The notes beneath the pieces are model-generated. The model saw nothing but the letters and a program-made list of their open reading frames with translations. It was not told where the DNA came from and searched no databases. A DNA stretch of 64,000 nt from a virus: positions 1-64,000 of the IMG/VR virus record IMGVR_UViG_3300022843_000001. One strand, given 5' to 3'. Below, in pieces: positions 43,129-48,283 of this stretch (positions within the stretch are counted from its first letter, which is position 1; each line of letters opens with the position of its first letter). Both the position numbers and the translations under genes were made by a program.

Positions 43129-43199
43129 TGGCGACCCGATAAGGAATTGAACCTTACAAGACAACGTTTGGAGTGTCGTCACCGCCCAGCGGCCGAGCC
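43129..43199 (-). tRNA. tRNA-Trp(CCA)
   Basis: Loop CTCCAAA, T-arm TAAGG-TTCAATT-CCTTA, G73 and encoded CCA; acceptor has several G:U pairs. A second tRNA-Trp is at 60.6 kb. Confidence 0.75.
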
Positions 43200-43204
43200 A
43201 ATAT

Positions 43205-43280
43205 TGGAGGCAAATAAGAGAATCAAACTCTTCAATAACGAATTTGCAATTCGCACCCGTCATCAGCTGGGTCATCTGCC
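43205..43280 (-). tRNA. tRNA-Cys(GCA)
   Basis: Acceptor GGCAGAT/ATTTGCC, loop TTGCAAA, T-arm AAGAG-TTTGATT-CTCTT, U73 as usual for Cys, encoded CCA. Confidence 0.88.
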
Positions 43281-43287
43281 GTAAAAT

Positions 43288-43359
43288 TGGTGGAGAATAT
43301 CGGTAACGATCCGATCCATCGACATTGCAAATGTCAAGTCTATCCCATACAGATTCCCC
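43288..43359 (-). tRNA. tRNA-Ala(UGC), unusual T-loop
   Basis: Acceptor GGGGAAT/ATTCTCC, loop TTTGCAA, T-arm ATCGG-ATCGTTA-CCGAT, encoded CCA. Confidence 0.8.
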
Positions 43360-43364
43360 AAATT

Positions 43365-43430
43365 TGGTGGACCTTTTAAGAAGGTAGCCGAACCTTTATT
43401 CTATCGCGTGTTCCATATTACACCACATGC
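43365..43430 (-). tRNA. Degenerate tRNA-like element
   Basis: Has an encoded ACCA end and a D-arm like that of tRNA-Gln (GTGTAATATGGAACAC), but the anticodon and T arms do not fold normally. A separate T-arm-like CCGG-TTCGAGT-CCGG lies directly 5' of it. Decayed or rearranged tRNA. Confidence 0.35.
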
Positions 43431-43457
43431 CGGACTCGAACCGGATCTCTAAGAATT

Positions 43458-43543
43458 TGGTGGTAGTGGAAGGATTCGAACCCTCAATGACTAGCATACC
43501 TGCGGGTTACAGCCGCGTACCCTTCCTAATGGGTGTCACTACC
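43458..43543 (-). tRNA. tRNA-Tyr(GUA)
   Basis: Acceptor GGTAGTG/CACTACC, loop CTGTAAC, long variable arm, T-arm GAGGG-TTCGAAT-CCTTC, encoded CCA. Its 5' 18 nt are also the last codons of the homing endonuclease gene. Confidence 0.9.
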
Positions 43544-44077
43544 TTTGTTTCTTTTCAATGTTCTAGTTGCATTGGTCACCGTTGCGGCACAACTAGAACT
43601 ACAATATTTGTTCTTTCGTTTTTTATAAGATATAGCATCATGACAATATTCACATATCTTAGGAGATTCTTTATATATAGCTTGAGTCTTATAATGTCGG
43701 GCATTAGCTTTTTCTGATGCCCCATTTTCATTAGCTATGCGCATTGCCTTTTGATTTTTAAGTTTTCTCAATTTCTCATTAGAGTTGATATAGTCCCATC
43801 CACCAGAACCACCTAATTTTAGGTTATAGGTATTAGATTCAGCAATGAAATCAAGATTAACAATTTCAGATTCCTTGTTAAACATTTCCTCTGGGTTGTC
43901 ATAAACGAATAAGATTTCTTTTGTGAATTTGTCTAATCCATGTTTGTCCTGAGCGTATTTTAAGTATTTTCCAGAACCCATATAATTGTCGTTCAAATTT
44001 TTGGTCTTATGTGTTCCAATATAGAACTTGCCATTGATTTGATTTGAAATCTTATAAACAGTGTATTTTATTTCCAT
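43526..44077 (-). CDS. GIY-YIG homing endonuclease in the tRNA array
   Basis: 183 residues. N-terminal [20 protein letters not shown] is the GIY-YIG core, followed by [13 protein letters not shown] and [10 protein letters not shown]-terminal [22 protein letters not shown] is a zinc finger used for DNA binding. The stop codon lies in the D-loop region of tRNA-Tyr, so the element is fused tightly to that gene. ATG is exactly 5 nt after a TATAAATA box. Free-standing mobile nuclease. Confidence 0.9.
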   Translation of the reverse strand: MEIKYTVYKISNQINGKFYIGTHKTKNLNDNYMGSGKYLKYAQDKHGLDKFTKEILFVYDNPEEMFNKESEIVNLDFIAESNTYNLKLGGSGGWDYINSNEKLRKLKNQKAMRIANENGASEKANARHYKTQAIYKESPKICEYCHDAISYKKRKNKYCSSSCAATVTNATRTLKRNKGSDTH

Positions 44078-44082
44078 ACATC

Positions 44083-44090
44083 TATTTATA
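44083..44090 (-). promoter_or_regulatory. Late box TATAAATA, 5 nt before the endonuclease ATG
   Basis: TATAAATAGATGTATG on the minus strand; a transcript would start at or next to the start codon. Confidence 0.5.
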
Positions 44091-44120
44091 ATATTTCGAG
44101 TCTTGACTTCGACTCAAGGG

Positions 44121-44191
44121 AGCAGGTAGGGATAATCGAAATCCACTCAGCACGGCTTGGAAGGCCGGCGACTCACCTCGAGCTTACCTGC
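44121..44191 (-). tRNA. tRNA-Gly(UCC)
   Basis: Acceptor GCAGGTA/TACCTGC perfectly paired, loop CTTCCAA, T-loop TTCGATT, U73. CCC follows instead of CCA, so the tail would be added after transcription. Confidence 0.8.
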
Positions 44192-44203
44192 AAAAATAAA
44201 ACA

Positions 44204-44299
44204 CACGACAGACAGAGGGCGATAACAAATGGGCTTTAACGATATATCAGCATCATCCCTGCCGCACCTCGACGGCTTTTCTCTACTTCATCTGTCGTG
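44204..44299 (-). ncRNA. Structured RNA closed by a 9-bp helix within the tRNA array
   Basis: CACGACAGA and TCTGTCGTG pair perfectly and enclose about 78 nt with an internal GCCG/CGGC hairpin. No tRNA arms or anticodon recognised. Could be a non-tRNA phage RNA processed with the array. Confidence 0.45.
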
Positions 44300-44305
44300 C
44301 ATATT

Positions 44306-44377
44306 TGGTAGCGGAAAGAGGACTTGAACCTCTGCTTCACAGGTTATGAGCCTGGAATGCAACCGTTGCGTTCCGCG
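44306..44377 (-). tRNA. tRNA(CAU), third copy
   Basis: D-arm GCAA/TTGC, anticodon arm CAGG-CTCATAA-CCTG, T-loop TTCAAGT, encoded CCA. Acceptor pairs 2-7 but 1:72 is C:U, recalling the unpaired end of initiator tRNA. Confidence 0.75.
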
Positions 44378-44387
44378 TTAAAAAGGT

Positions 44388-44448
44388 CGAGAGCGCAGGA
44401 CTTGAACCTGACTATGATTCCCGTATAGGGACTTAACATTGTACTCTC
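44388..44448 (-). tRNA. Truncated tRNA-like element
   Basis: Acceptor GAGAG/CTCTC and T-arm TCAGG-TTCAAGT-CCTGC are good, but the D-arm is mostly missing (about 61 nt in all) and the TCCC/GGGA hairpin has no standard anticodon loop. No CCA. Probably decayed. Confidence 0.35.
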
Positions 44449-44517
44449 TATAAATTGGCGGCAAACTTTCCATTCGCCTTGCTGATCACCTTGTACAAAG
44501 TGGTAGCATCTACATGT

Positions 44518-44593
44518 TGGCGACCCTTACGAGTTTTGATCTCGTTGCCTCCACCTTGACAGGGTGGCGCTCTCCCGATTGAGCTAAAGGGTC
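44518..44593 (-). tRNA. tRNA-Asp(GUC)
   Basis: Acceptor GACCCTT/AAGGGTC perfect, loop CTGTCAA, G73 and encoded CCA. T-arm ACGAG-ATCAAAA-CTCGT has a non-canonical loop. Confidence 0.85.
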
Positions 44594-44609
44594 TTAATTT
44601 AAAATATTC

Positions 44610-44774
44610 TGTCAGGATGGTTGGACTCGAACCATCCATCTAAAGCATTTAGTCAGGACGGCTGGATTCGAACCAGCGTCTCCGCGTTCCAAACGCGGTA
44701 CTAAACCAAGCTCAGCTACGCCCGGACTAAATGCTCTATAAACGTGACTTACCAAGCTAACCTACACCCTGACA
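44610..44774 (-). tRNA. Outer tRNA-like element enclosing tRNA-Pro
   Basis: The ends TGTCAGGGTG and CATCCTGACA form a 10-bp helix; inside are TA, a D-arm-like GGTT..AGTC with GG loop on the 5' side and a T-arm with TTCGAGT on the 3' side. Where the anticodon arm should be, a 9-bp stem AGCATTTAG/CTAAATGCT carries a complete tRNA-Pro. Looks like a tRNA whose anticodon arm was replaced by another tRNA. Confidence 0.5.
44653..44725 (-). tRNA. tRNA-Pro(UGG), nested
   Basis: Anticodon arm CCGCG-TTTGGAA-CGCGG, T-arm GCTGG-TTCGAAT-CCAGC, acceptor CCGGGCG/CGTCCTG with one mismatch, A73; CTA follows instead of CCA. Lies entirely inside the outer tRNA-like element. Confidence 0.85.
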
Positions 44775-44788
44775 CAATATTCTAAATT

Positions 44789-44864
44789 TGGTGCGTCCTC
44801 GAGGAATCGAACCTCGTTATCTGGTTCTTCAAACCAGCGCATTGACCACAACTGCCTAAGACGC
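44789..44864 (-). tRNA. tRNA-Phe(GAA)
   Basis: Acceptor GCGTCTT/AGGACGC, anticodon arm CTGGT-TTGAAGA-ACCAG, T-loop TTCGATT, A73, encoded CCA. Confidence 0.9.
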
Positions 44865-44869
44865 GTAAT

Positions 44870-44944
44870 TGGAGCCCCTAGTCGGAATCGAACCAACTTA
44901 TCCGGATTACAAAACCGGTGCATCACCTTTTATGCTTTAGGGGC
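44870..44944 (-). tRNA. tRNA-Thr(UGU)
   Basis: Acceptor GCCCCTA/TAGGGGC, loop TTTGTAA, T-loop TTCGATT, encoded CCA. Confidence 0.9.
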
Positions 44945-44948
44945 GTTT

Positions 44949-45103
44949 TGGCATTCCCGATAGGACTCGAACCCTGAACTTGACTTTAGAAGAATCGTGT
45001 GATTTCCAGTTTTACCATACACGCATTATTTGTTATCATGTAATATACACGTTACCTTATATCGACTTATTGCAACGTGCCTATCCAATTAGACTACGGG
45101 AAC
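44949..45103 (-). tRNA. tRNA-Arg(UCU), apparently interrupted
   Basis: 5' part GTTCCCG-TA and D-arm GTCTAATTGGATAGGC pair with the distant 3' acceptor CGGGAAT and encoded CCA; anticodon loop CTTCTAA. Between D-arm and anticodon arm there are about 80 extra nt, including hairpins CACGTT/AACGTG and CGTGT/ACACG. The 3' half closely resembles tRNA-Arg(ACG) of the same array. Either an insertion/intron-like segment or two decayed genes. Confidence 0.5.
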
Positions 45104-45113
45104 ATTAAATTGC

Positions 45114-45138
45114 ACAGTAACATTGCTGTTGTTACTGT
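45114..45138. repeat. 8-bp hairpin between tRNA genes
   Basis: ACAGTAAC/GTTACTGT followed on the plus strand by TTTTAAAA. May be an RNase III-type processing site or weak terminator. Confidence 0.45.
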
Positions 45139-45147
45139 TTTAAAAAT

Positions 45148-45224
45148 TGGCTCCAAACCTAGGCTACGATCCTAGCACGCTTGCATTAACAGTGCAATGC
45201 CCCCACCTAGAGGGCCCGTTTGGA
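45148..45224 (-). tRNA. tRNA-Asn(GUU), unusual T-loop
   Basis: Acceptor TCCAAAC/GTTTGGA perfect, loop CTGTTAA, T-arm CTAGG-ATCGTAG-CCTAG, G73 and encoded CCA. Confidence 0.85.
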
Positions 45225-45300
45225 ATAAATTGGCTCAACCGTATTTTTTTATAAGGCAGCTGAGTTCCTCCTTAGATGATTTACAATTTTTTTTCTACGA

Positions 45301-45546
45301 TCAAGAGTTCGAACTCAAAGAAAGTTTATAAAAATTGTTGCTGCAGCACTGACATCTCAGTTGAATCGTAAGAATACTTTTTGATGGTGATCTGCAAACC
45401 ATATGCAGCGTTATTACCATTAAAAAGTAATCTTTGATTGTTTTCTTAAAATTTGACTTACCCTTTCGAGTATAATCTTTTTTCTTGTCACGCATTACAA
45501 CAGACTTGTTATAAGTACGAGCATGTTTTGCCACTGGATTTTTCAT
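45301..45546 (-). CDS. Small basic phage protein starting MKNPVAKHARTYNKS
   Basis: 81 residues from ATG 45546, chosen for its AGGAGG ribosome site; the frame upstream has none. The first 40 residues (KNPVAKH...YNKSVVMRDKKKDYTRKGK) match a very common short phage protein of unknown role. The tail after about residue 40 is less typical and may be a run-on into non-coding DNA. Between its stop and the tRNA-Asn there are T-tracts and a stray T-arm-like GAGTTCGAACTC. Confidence 0.65.
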   Translation of the reverse strand: MKNPVAKHARTYNKSVVMRDKKKDYTRKGKSNFKKTIKDYFLMVITLHMVCRSPSKSILTIQLRCQCCSNNFYKLSLSSNS

Positions 45547-45625
45547 CCCGTTCCTCCTATGAAAGATTAATAAAGGCATCTGATTGGCTGCCCAGCAACT
45601 GAGCACTCGCACCAATCATATCCTC

Positions 45626-45663
45626 GCGGTGATTCTATCATCAAATAGTTAGCGAATCACCGC
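45626..45663. repeat. 10-bp inverted repeat GCGGTGATTC/GAATCACCGC
   Basis: Perfect stem with an 18-nt loop in the leader of the MKNPVAKH gene. Possible regulatory or stabilising hairpin. Confidence 0.55.
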
Positions 45664-45737
45664 TTTGTATATTCTAATTTATTGAAGATCATTCATCAGA
45701 GGAACACCCCGATGTATTTCTTATTTCTTATACATGT

Positions 45738-45766
45738 ATTATAACATGGTTTTTCGAACTTGTCAA
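45738..45766 (-). promoter_or_regulatory. Consensus promoter for the tRNA array
   Basis: TTGACA-17-TATAAT, the last promoter before the long tRNA block read leftwards; it probably transcribes the MKNPVAKH gene and the 42-45 kb tRNAs. Confidence 0.75.
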
Positions 45767-45775
45767 TCTTTTTTC

Positions 45776-45828
45776 TTAATTTTCTTTATAATTAATTGTT
45801 ATATCGTTATAATTATAAAGAAAATTAA
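45776..45828. repeat. 19-bp perfect inverted repeat around TTATATCGTTATAA
   Basis: TTAATTTTCTTTATAATTA and its complement flank a 15-nt centre that holds a variant of the palindrome found at early promoters. Lies just upstream of the tRNA-array promoter and overlaps the T-tract of a terminator. Confidence 0.6.
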
Positions 45829-45847
45829 GGCCTGATTTGCAGGCCTT
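45827..45847 (-). terminator. Rho-independent terminator
   Basis: AAGGCCTG/CAGGCCTT stem with 5-nt loop, followed on the minus strand by TTAATTTTCTTT. Ends transcripts from the promoter at 45.97 kb. Confidence 0.75.
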
Positions 45848-45952
45848 AACCATATCTTATGTCGTCTTCTTCTATATTTTTCTATTTTTCAACTAAAGGA
45901 ATTCTTAATTCTTGATTCTTGATCAGCATTTACAAATTCCCAATTTCCTATA
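45827..45952 (-). ncRNA. Candidate small RNA of about 125 nt
   Basis: Bounded by its own consensus promoter and a strong terminator, with no convincing gene inside; only a 15-codon ORF (MLIKNQELRIPLVEK) without a good ribosome site. Could be a regulatory sRNA or encode a very small peptide. Confidence 0.45.
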
Positions 45953-45957
45953 CATTC

Positions 45958-45986
45958 ATTATAACAGGATTTAGTACCTGTGTCAA
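45958..45986 (-). promoter_or_regulatory. Consensus promoter of the candidate sRNA
   Basis: TTGACA-17-TATAAT in the gap after the 55-aa gene. Confidence 0.75.
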
Positions 45987-46023
45987 CAACTAATTGCAAT
46001 ATTCTTATAATTAGATTCAGTAC

Positions 46024-46191
46024 TTATCGTAGTGAACTAATGATATCAGCGATGGAAGCGGGTTTAGCTTGACTGTACGTCTTTACAGCATATTCATAAT
46101 TATTATCAAGCATTTTTGCTACATCATTCTCATTGTTTCCCCATTTTAATAACAATTTAGTTACCTTGGATTTGAATTTATTCTGTATCAT
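46024..46191 (-). CDS. Small hypothetical protein (55 aa)
   Basis: MIQNKFKSKVTKLLLKWGNNENDVAKMLDNNYEYAVKTYSQ...; helical, basic N-terminus, with NENDVAKML suggestive of a small helix-turn-helix. Own consensus promoter about 30 nt upstream. Unknown. Confidence 0.6.
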   Translation of the reverse strand: MIQNKFKSKVTKLLLKWGNNENDVAKMLDNNYEYAVKTYSQAKPASIADIISSLR

Positions 46192-46216
46192 AATATTTCT
46201 CAATTTCTATACATGT

Positions 46217-46245
46217 ATTATACCATAGTCCCGGCAATATGTCAA
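46217..46245 (-). promoter_or_regulatory. Consensus promoter of the 55-aa gene
   Basis: TTGACA-17-TATAAT; TTATATCGATATAA palindrome 31 bp upstream of the -35. Confidence 0.75.
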
Positions 46246-46276
46246 CAACTAATTTCAGTTTAGTTAGAACTTATGG

Positions 46277-46290
46277 TTATATCGATATAA
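46277..46290. promoter_or_regulatory. Palindrome TTATATCGATATAA
   Basis: Copy of the repeated palindrome, between tRNA-Ile and the next promoter. Confidence 0.5.
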
Positions 46291-46292
46291 TT

Positions 46293-46366
46293 TGGTTCTC
46301 AATGATGGTAACGATCCACCGTCGTTCGGTTATCAGCCGAATGCTCTACCTTTGAGCTAATCGAGA
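46293..46366 (-). tRNA. tRNA-Ile(GAU), unusual T-loop
   Basis: Acceptor TCTCGAT/ATTGAGA, anticodon arm TTCGG-CTGATAA-CCGAA, T-arm GGTGG-ATCGTTA-CCATC, A73 and encoded CCA. Has its own promoter. Confidence 0.85.
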
Positions 46367-46391
46367 ATAATTTCTCATTTCCTATACATTT

Positions 46392-46420
46392 ATTATAACA
46401 GGATTTTGTGCCTATGTCAA
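46392..46420 (-). promoter_or_regulatory. Consensus promoter of tRNA-Ile
   Basis: TTGACA-17-TATAAT about 20 nt before the tRNA. Confidence 0.75.
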
Positions 46421-46445
46421 CCTTTATTTTTAATTTATTCAGTCC

Positions 46446-46479
46446 AAAAAAAACCCCAATCTGTGAAGAGTTGGGGTTT
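46446..46479 (-). terminator. Rho-independent terminator after the IscA region
   Basis: AAACCCCAA/TTGGGGTTT stem and a run of eight T on the minus strand. Confidence 0.85.
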
Positions 46480-46509
46480 GGTATTCTTGAATATGGTTTT
46501 TATATCAAG

Positions 46510-46620
46510 TTATACTTTCCCCAAGCCAATATCGGCCATGCTCGCCCAATTGCCGCGATCATTGATCGTCGGATATTGAATCGATATAAACTGTTGTCTT
46601 AGGGAAGTCATTTTGCTCAT
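46510..46620 (-). CDS. Possible 36-aa protein
   Basis: MSKMTSLRQQFISIQYPTIN... with NWASMADIGLGKV, between the IscA homologue and the terminator. No clear ribosome site, so uncertain. Confidence 0.35.
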   Translation of the reverse strand: MSKMTSLRQQFISIQYPTINDRGNWASMADIGLGKV

Positions 46621-46668
46621 TAATTTTGGTTATGTATTATATATACAAGTTTTGTGCTTAATCTAAAT

Positions 46669-47112
46669 TTATTTTAAACTAAATGATTCACCACATCCAC
46701 ATGCCTGTCCTGCCAGTGGATTGTTAAATGTCAAGCCAGACTCGAATAGTTTCTTAACGTAGTCAACTTCCATTCCATCGATAAACAATATAGATTTCTT
46801 ATCAACAAATATAGACACGCCGTCATGAGCATCCGTGAACTTGTAATCATATTCATCAGGCGTCTCCACGAATTCAACCAGATATTGATAACCACCACAA
46901 CCAGCACCTTCTACACCAAATCGAACTCCTATAGTCTCGATTCCACGGTTATCAATCTCCCATTTGATAAATTGTGATGCATCTTTGGTTAATGTCAAAC
47001 CCACAACCTCAAGTTTTTGTGCAGGTATATTGAAATTTATGTCTGGCTCGATATTCACGATATCTCTGCTTGCTTTGCGGACTGCAGCATAGTAATGTGC
47101 TTTCTGATCCAC
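46669..47112 (-). CDS. HesB/IscA-type iron-sulphur cluster carrier
   Basis: 147 residues. The A-type carrier core spans about residues 38-147: LTLTKDASQFIKW, GVRFGVEGAGC72GGYQYLVEF and C138GC140GESF, giving the three cluster-binding cysteines. The N-terminal about 35 residues are extra, or the true start is a later non-ATG codon, because this part overlaps the upstream gene by 58 bp. Such genes occur in several marine phages and may support Fe-S proteins during infection. Confidence 0.88.
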   Translation of the reverse strand: MDQKAHYYAAVRKASRDIVNIEPDINFNIPAQKLEVVGLTLTKDASQFIKWEIDNRGIETIGVRFGVEGAGCGGYQYLVEFVETPDEYDYKFTDAHDGVSIFVDKKSILFIDGMEVDYVKKLFESGLTFNNPLAGQACGCGESFSLK

Positions 47113-47276
47113 CTCATAAACATAATGGCCCGATCTGAGGCCATTAATGAAGCGCCGCCCACATCAGCAATAGGTACTGGGAAATTAAAACCACAAGCAG
47201 TAGAGTACCACAATTCCCCTTCTCTGTAATATTGGAAGGTTACTTGCTTGTTCTTGACCATGTCTTTGATATTCAT
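47055..47276 (-). CDS. Conserved small phage protein (73 aa)
   Basis: MNIKDMVKNKQVTFQYYREGELWYSTACGFNFPVPIADVGGASLMASDRAIMFMRWIRKHI... Start at 47276; the frame upstream runs through a tRNA gene. The pattern FxFPVPI..A...A.D.A..FMRWIRK recurs in T4-like marine phages without assigned function. Confidence 0.75.
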   Translation of the reverse strand: MNIKDMVKNKQVTFQYYREGELWYSTACGFNFPVPIADVGGASLMASDRAIMFMRWIRKHITMLQSAKQAEIS

Positions 47277-47301
47277 AATATTTCCTGTTTCCTGTTTAAA
47301 A

Positions 47302-47378
47302 TGGTACGTCGAGCGGGAGTCGAACCCGCAACATCTGGATTTTAAGTCCAGCGCCTCTGCCAATTGGACCACCGACGC
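47302..47378 (-). tRNA. tRNA-Leu(UAA) with short variable loop
   Basis: Acceptor GCGTCGG/TCGACGT, anticodon arm CTGGA-CTTAAAA-TCCAG, five-nt variable loop ATGTT, T-arm GCGGG-TTCGACT-CCCGC, A73, encoded CCA. Bacterial tRNA-Leu normally has a long variable arm. Confidence 0.82.
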
Positions 47379-47384
47379 ATAATT

Positions 47385-47462
47385 TGGTACCACCACTCGG
47401 ATTCGAACCGAGACATTAACTACTTTTGAAACAGTCCCCTCTGCCAATTGGGGTATGGTGGT
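47385..47462 (-). tRNA. tRNA-Leu(CAA) with short variable loop
   Basis: Acceptor ACCACCA/TGGTGGT, D-arm CCC(C)..GGGG with the same AATTGGCAGA loop as the neighbouring Leu gene, anticodon stem ACTGT/GTAGT with loop TTCAAAA, T-arm CTCGG-TTCGAAT-CCGAG, encoded CCA. The anticodon stem has G:U pairs, so the register is less certain. Confidence 0.68.
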
Positions 47463-47489
47463 ATTATTCTAACCTAAGTCAGATTAATT

Positions 47490-47564
47490 TGGTGTCTCTA
47501 GGGGGAATCGAACCCCCTACTCTTGGGTGAAAGCCAAGTGATCTAACCGGTAATCCATAGAGAC
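47490..47564 (-). tRNA. tRNA-Glu(UUC)
   Basis: Acceptor GTCTCTA/TAGAGAC, loop CTTTCAC, T-loop TTCGATT, encoded CCA. Confidence 0.9.
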
Positions 47565-47570
47565 GTAAAA

Positions 47571-47646
47571 TGGTGGGTCCACAGAGATTCGAACTCTGAT
47601 AACCGGATTAAAAGTCCGGGATAATTGCCCTTTATATTATGGACCC
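47571..47646 (-). tRNA. tRNA-Lys(UUU)
   Basis: Acceptor GGGTCCA/TGGACCC, loop CTTTTAA, T-arm CAGAG-TTCGAAT-CTCTG, encoded CCA. Confidence 0.9.
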
Positions 47647-47682
47647 AGGTCCGCTTTGTTATCGTGTAGCGTTCACGCATTT

Positions 47683-47765
47683 TGGTACGAGGAGAGGGAC
47701 TCGAACCCTCAAAGGCCTGGTTTCTAAAACCAGTAGATCTGCCAATTCTCATTAGCCACCCTCGC
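47683..47765 (-). tRNA. tRNA-Leu(UAG) with short variable loop
   Basis: Acceptor GCGAGGG/TCCTCGT, anticodon arm CTGGT-TTTAGAA-ACCAG, six-nt variable loop, T-arm GAGGG-TTCGAGT-CCCTC, encoded CCA. About 8 extra nt before the D-arm; D-loop again contains AATTGGCAGA. Confidence 0.8.
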
Positions 47766-47782
47766 ATTAAATCCTCAACTTA

Positions 47783-48010
47783 TTAAGTTGTTTTTCTTTT
47801 TCTATATCGTAGACGGTTGCGGCAAGCGTAAGCAGTCCCGCGGTTATTATCAACTCCCATCATCAAATTAGTGATCTCATTAAATACAGCAACTGGCACC
47901 TCGCCATTATCCATAATATGACTATTGGCAAGTTTACCTTTACCCATCTTACGAAGATGTTGCATTTTGACCTTAATCATAACGGGCATTGTTTTCCATA
48001 TAACCATCAT
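47783..48010 (-). CDS. Basic hypothetical protein between tRNA genes (75 aa)
   Basis: MMVIWKTMPVMIKVKMQHLRKMGKGKLANSHIMDNGEVPVAVFNEITNLMMGVDNNRGTAYACRNRLRYRKRK. A helix rich in Lys/Arg followed by VPVAVFNEITNLMMG and a basic C-terminus, suggesting nucleic-acid binding. Start could be any of several early Met. Unknown. Confidence 0.6.
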   Translation of the reverse strand: MMVIWKTMPVMIKVKMQHLRKMGKGKLANSHIMDNGEVPVAVFNEITNLMMGVDNNRGTAYACRNRLRYRKRKTT

Positions 48011-48024
48011 ACTATTCTCTTATT

Positions 48025-48102
48025 TGGTACATCTGACGGGGATCGAACCCGCATTTCCCTGATTGAAAGTCAAGTTGCCTATTCCAGTTAGCAGACAGAT
48101 GT
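48025..48102 (-). tRNA. tRNA-Glu(UUC), second copy
   Basis: Acceptor ACATCTG/CAGATGT, anticodon arm CTTGA-CTTTCAA-TCAGG, T-loop TTCGATC, encoded CCA. Different body from the first tRNA-Glu. Confidence 0.82.
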
Positions 48103-48113
48103 ATAATTCTTTT

Positions 48114-48210
48114 AATATATTTTGGGGTGTAATCTGGGTTTCGAACCCAACCCTCATGAGTCACAGTCATGCATGCTTCCAATTACACCTATCACACCCC
48201 AAAATATATT
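48114..48210. repeat. 17-bp inverted repeat flanking tRNA-His
   Basis: AATATATTTTGGGGTGT and its complement extend the acceptor stem of tRNA-His far beyond the mature ends, so the precursor would carry one long hairpin. Confidence 0.7.
48123..48198 (-). tRNA. tRNA-His(GUG) with encoded G-1
   Basis: Acceptor GTGTGAT/ATTACAC, G-1 opposite C73, anticodon arm CATGA-CTGTGAC-TCATG, T-loop TTCGAAA, encoded CCA. Confidence 0.9.
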
Positions 48211-48217
48211 CTACCCA

Positions 48218-48249
48218 TAAAAAAACCCGCGATATTTCTATGGCGGGTT
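48218..48249 (-). terminator. Rho-independent terminator upstream of the tRNA-His segment
   Basis: AACCCGC/GCGGGTT stem and seven T on the minus strand; ends the short unit started at 48.4 kb. The tRNAs beyond it may be read by leak-through, as no promoter is seen directly before tRNA-His. Confidence 0.8.
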
Positions 48250-48283
48250 AACGTTGTCTCTTATTATAAGTTTGTTACTTTCT

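Noticed and set aside
43365-43445. Circularly permuted tRNA
   Set aside because: A T-arm precedes a D-arm here, but the acceptor halves do not pair and there is no room for an intervening leader; treated as degenerate instead.
46408-46602. Plus-strand ORF of 64 codons over a terminator
   Set aside because: It crosses a minus-strand terminator and promoter and has no ribosome site or homology.
47277-47447. Upstream extension of the 73-residue protein
   Set aside because: The extension is the translation of tRNA-Leu(UAA); start set at 47276.
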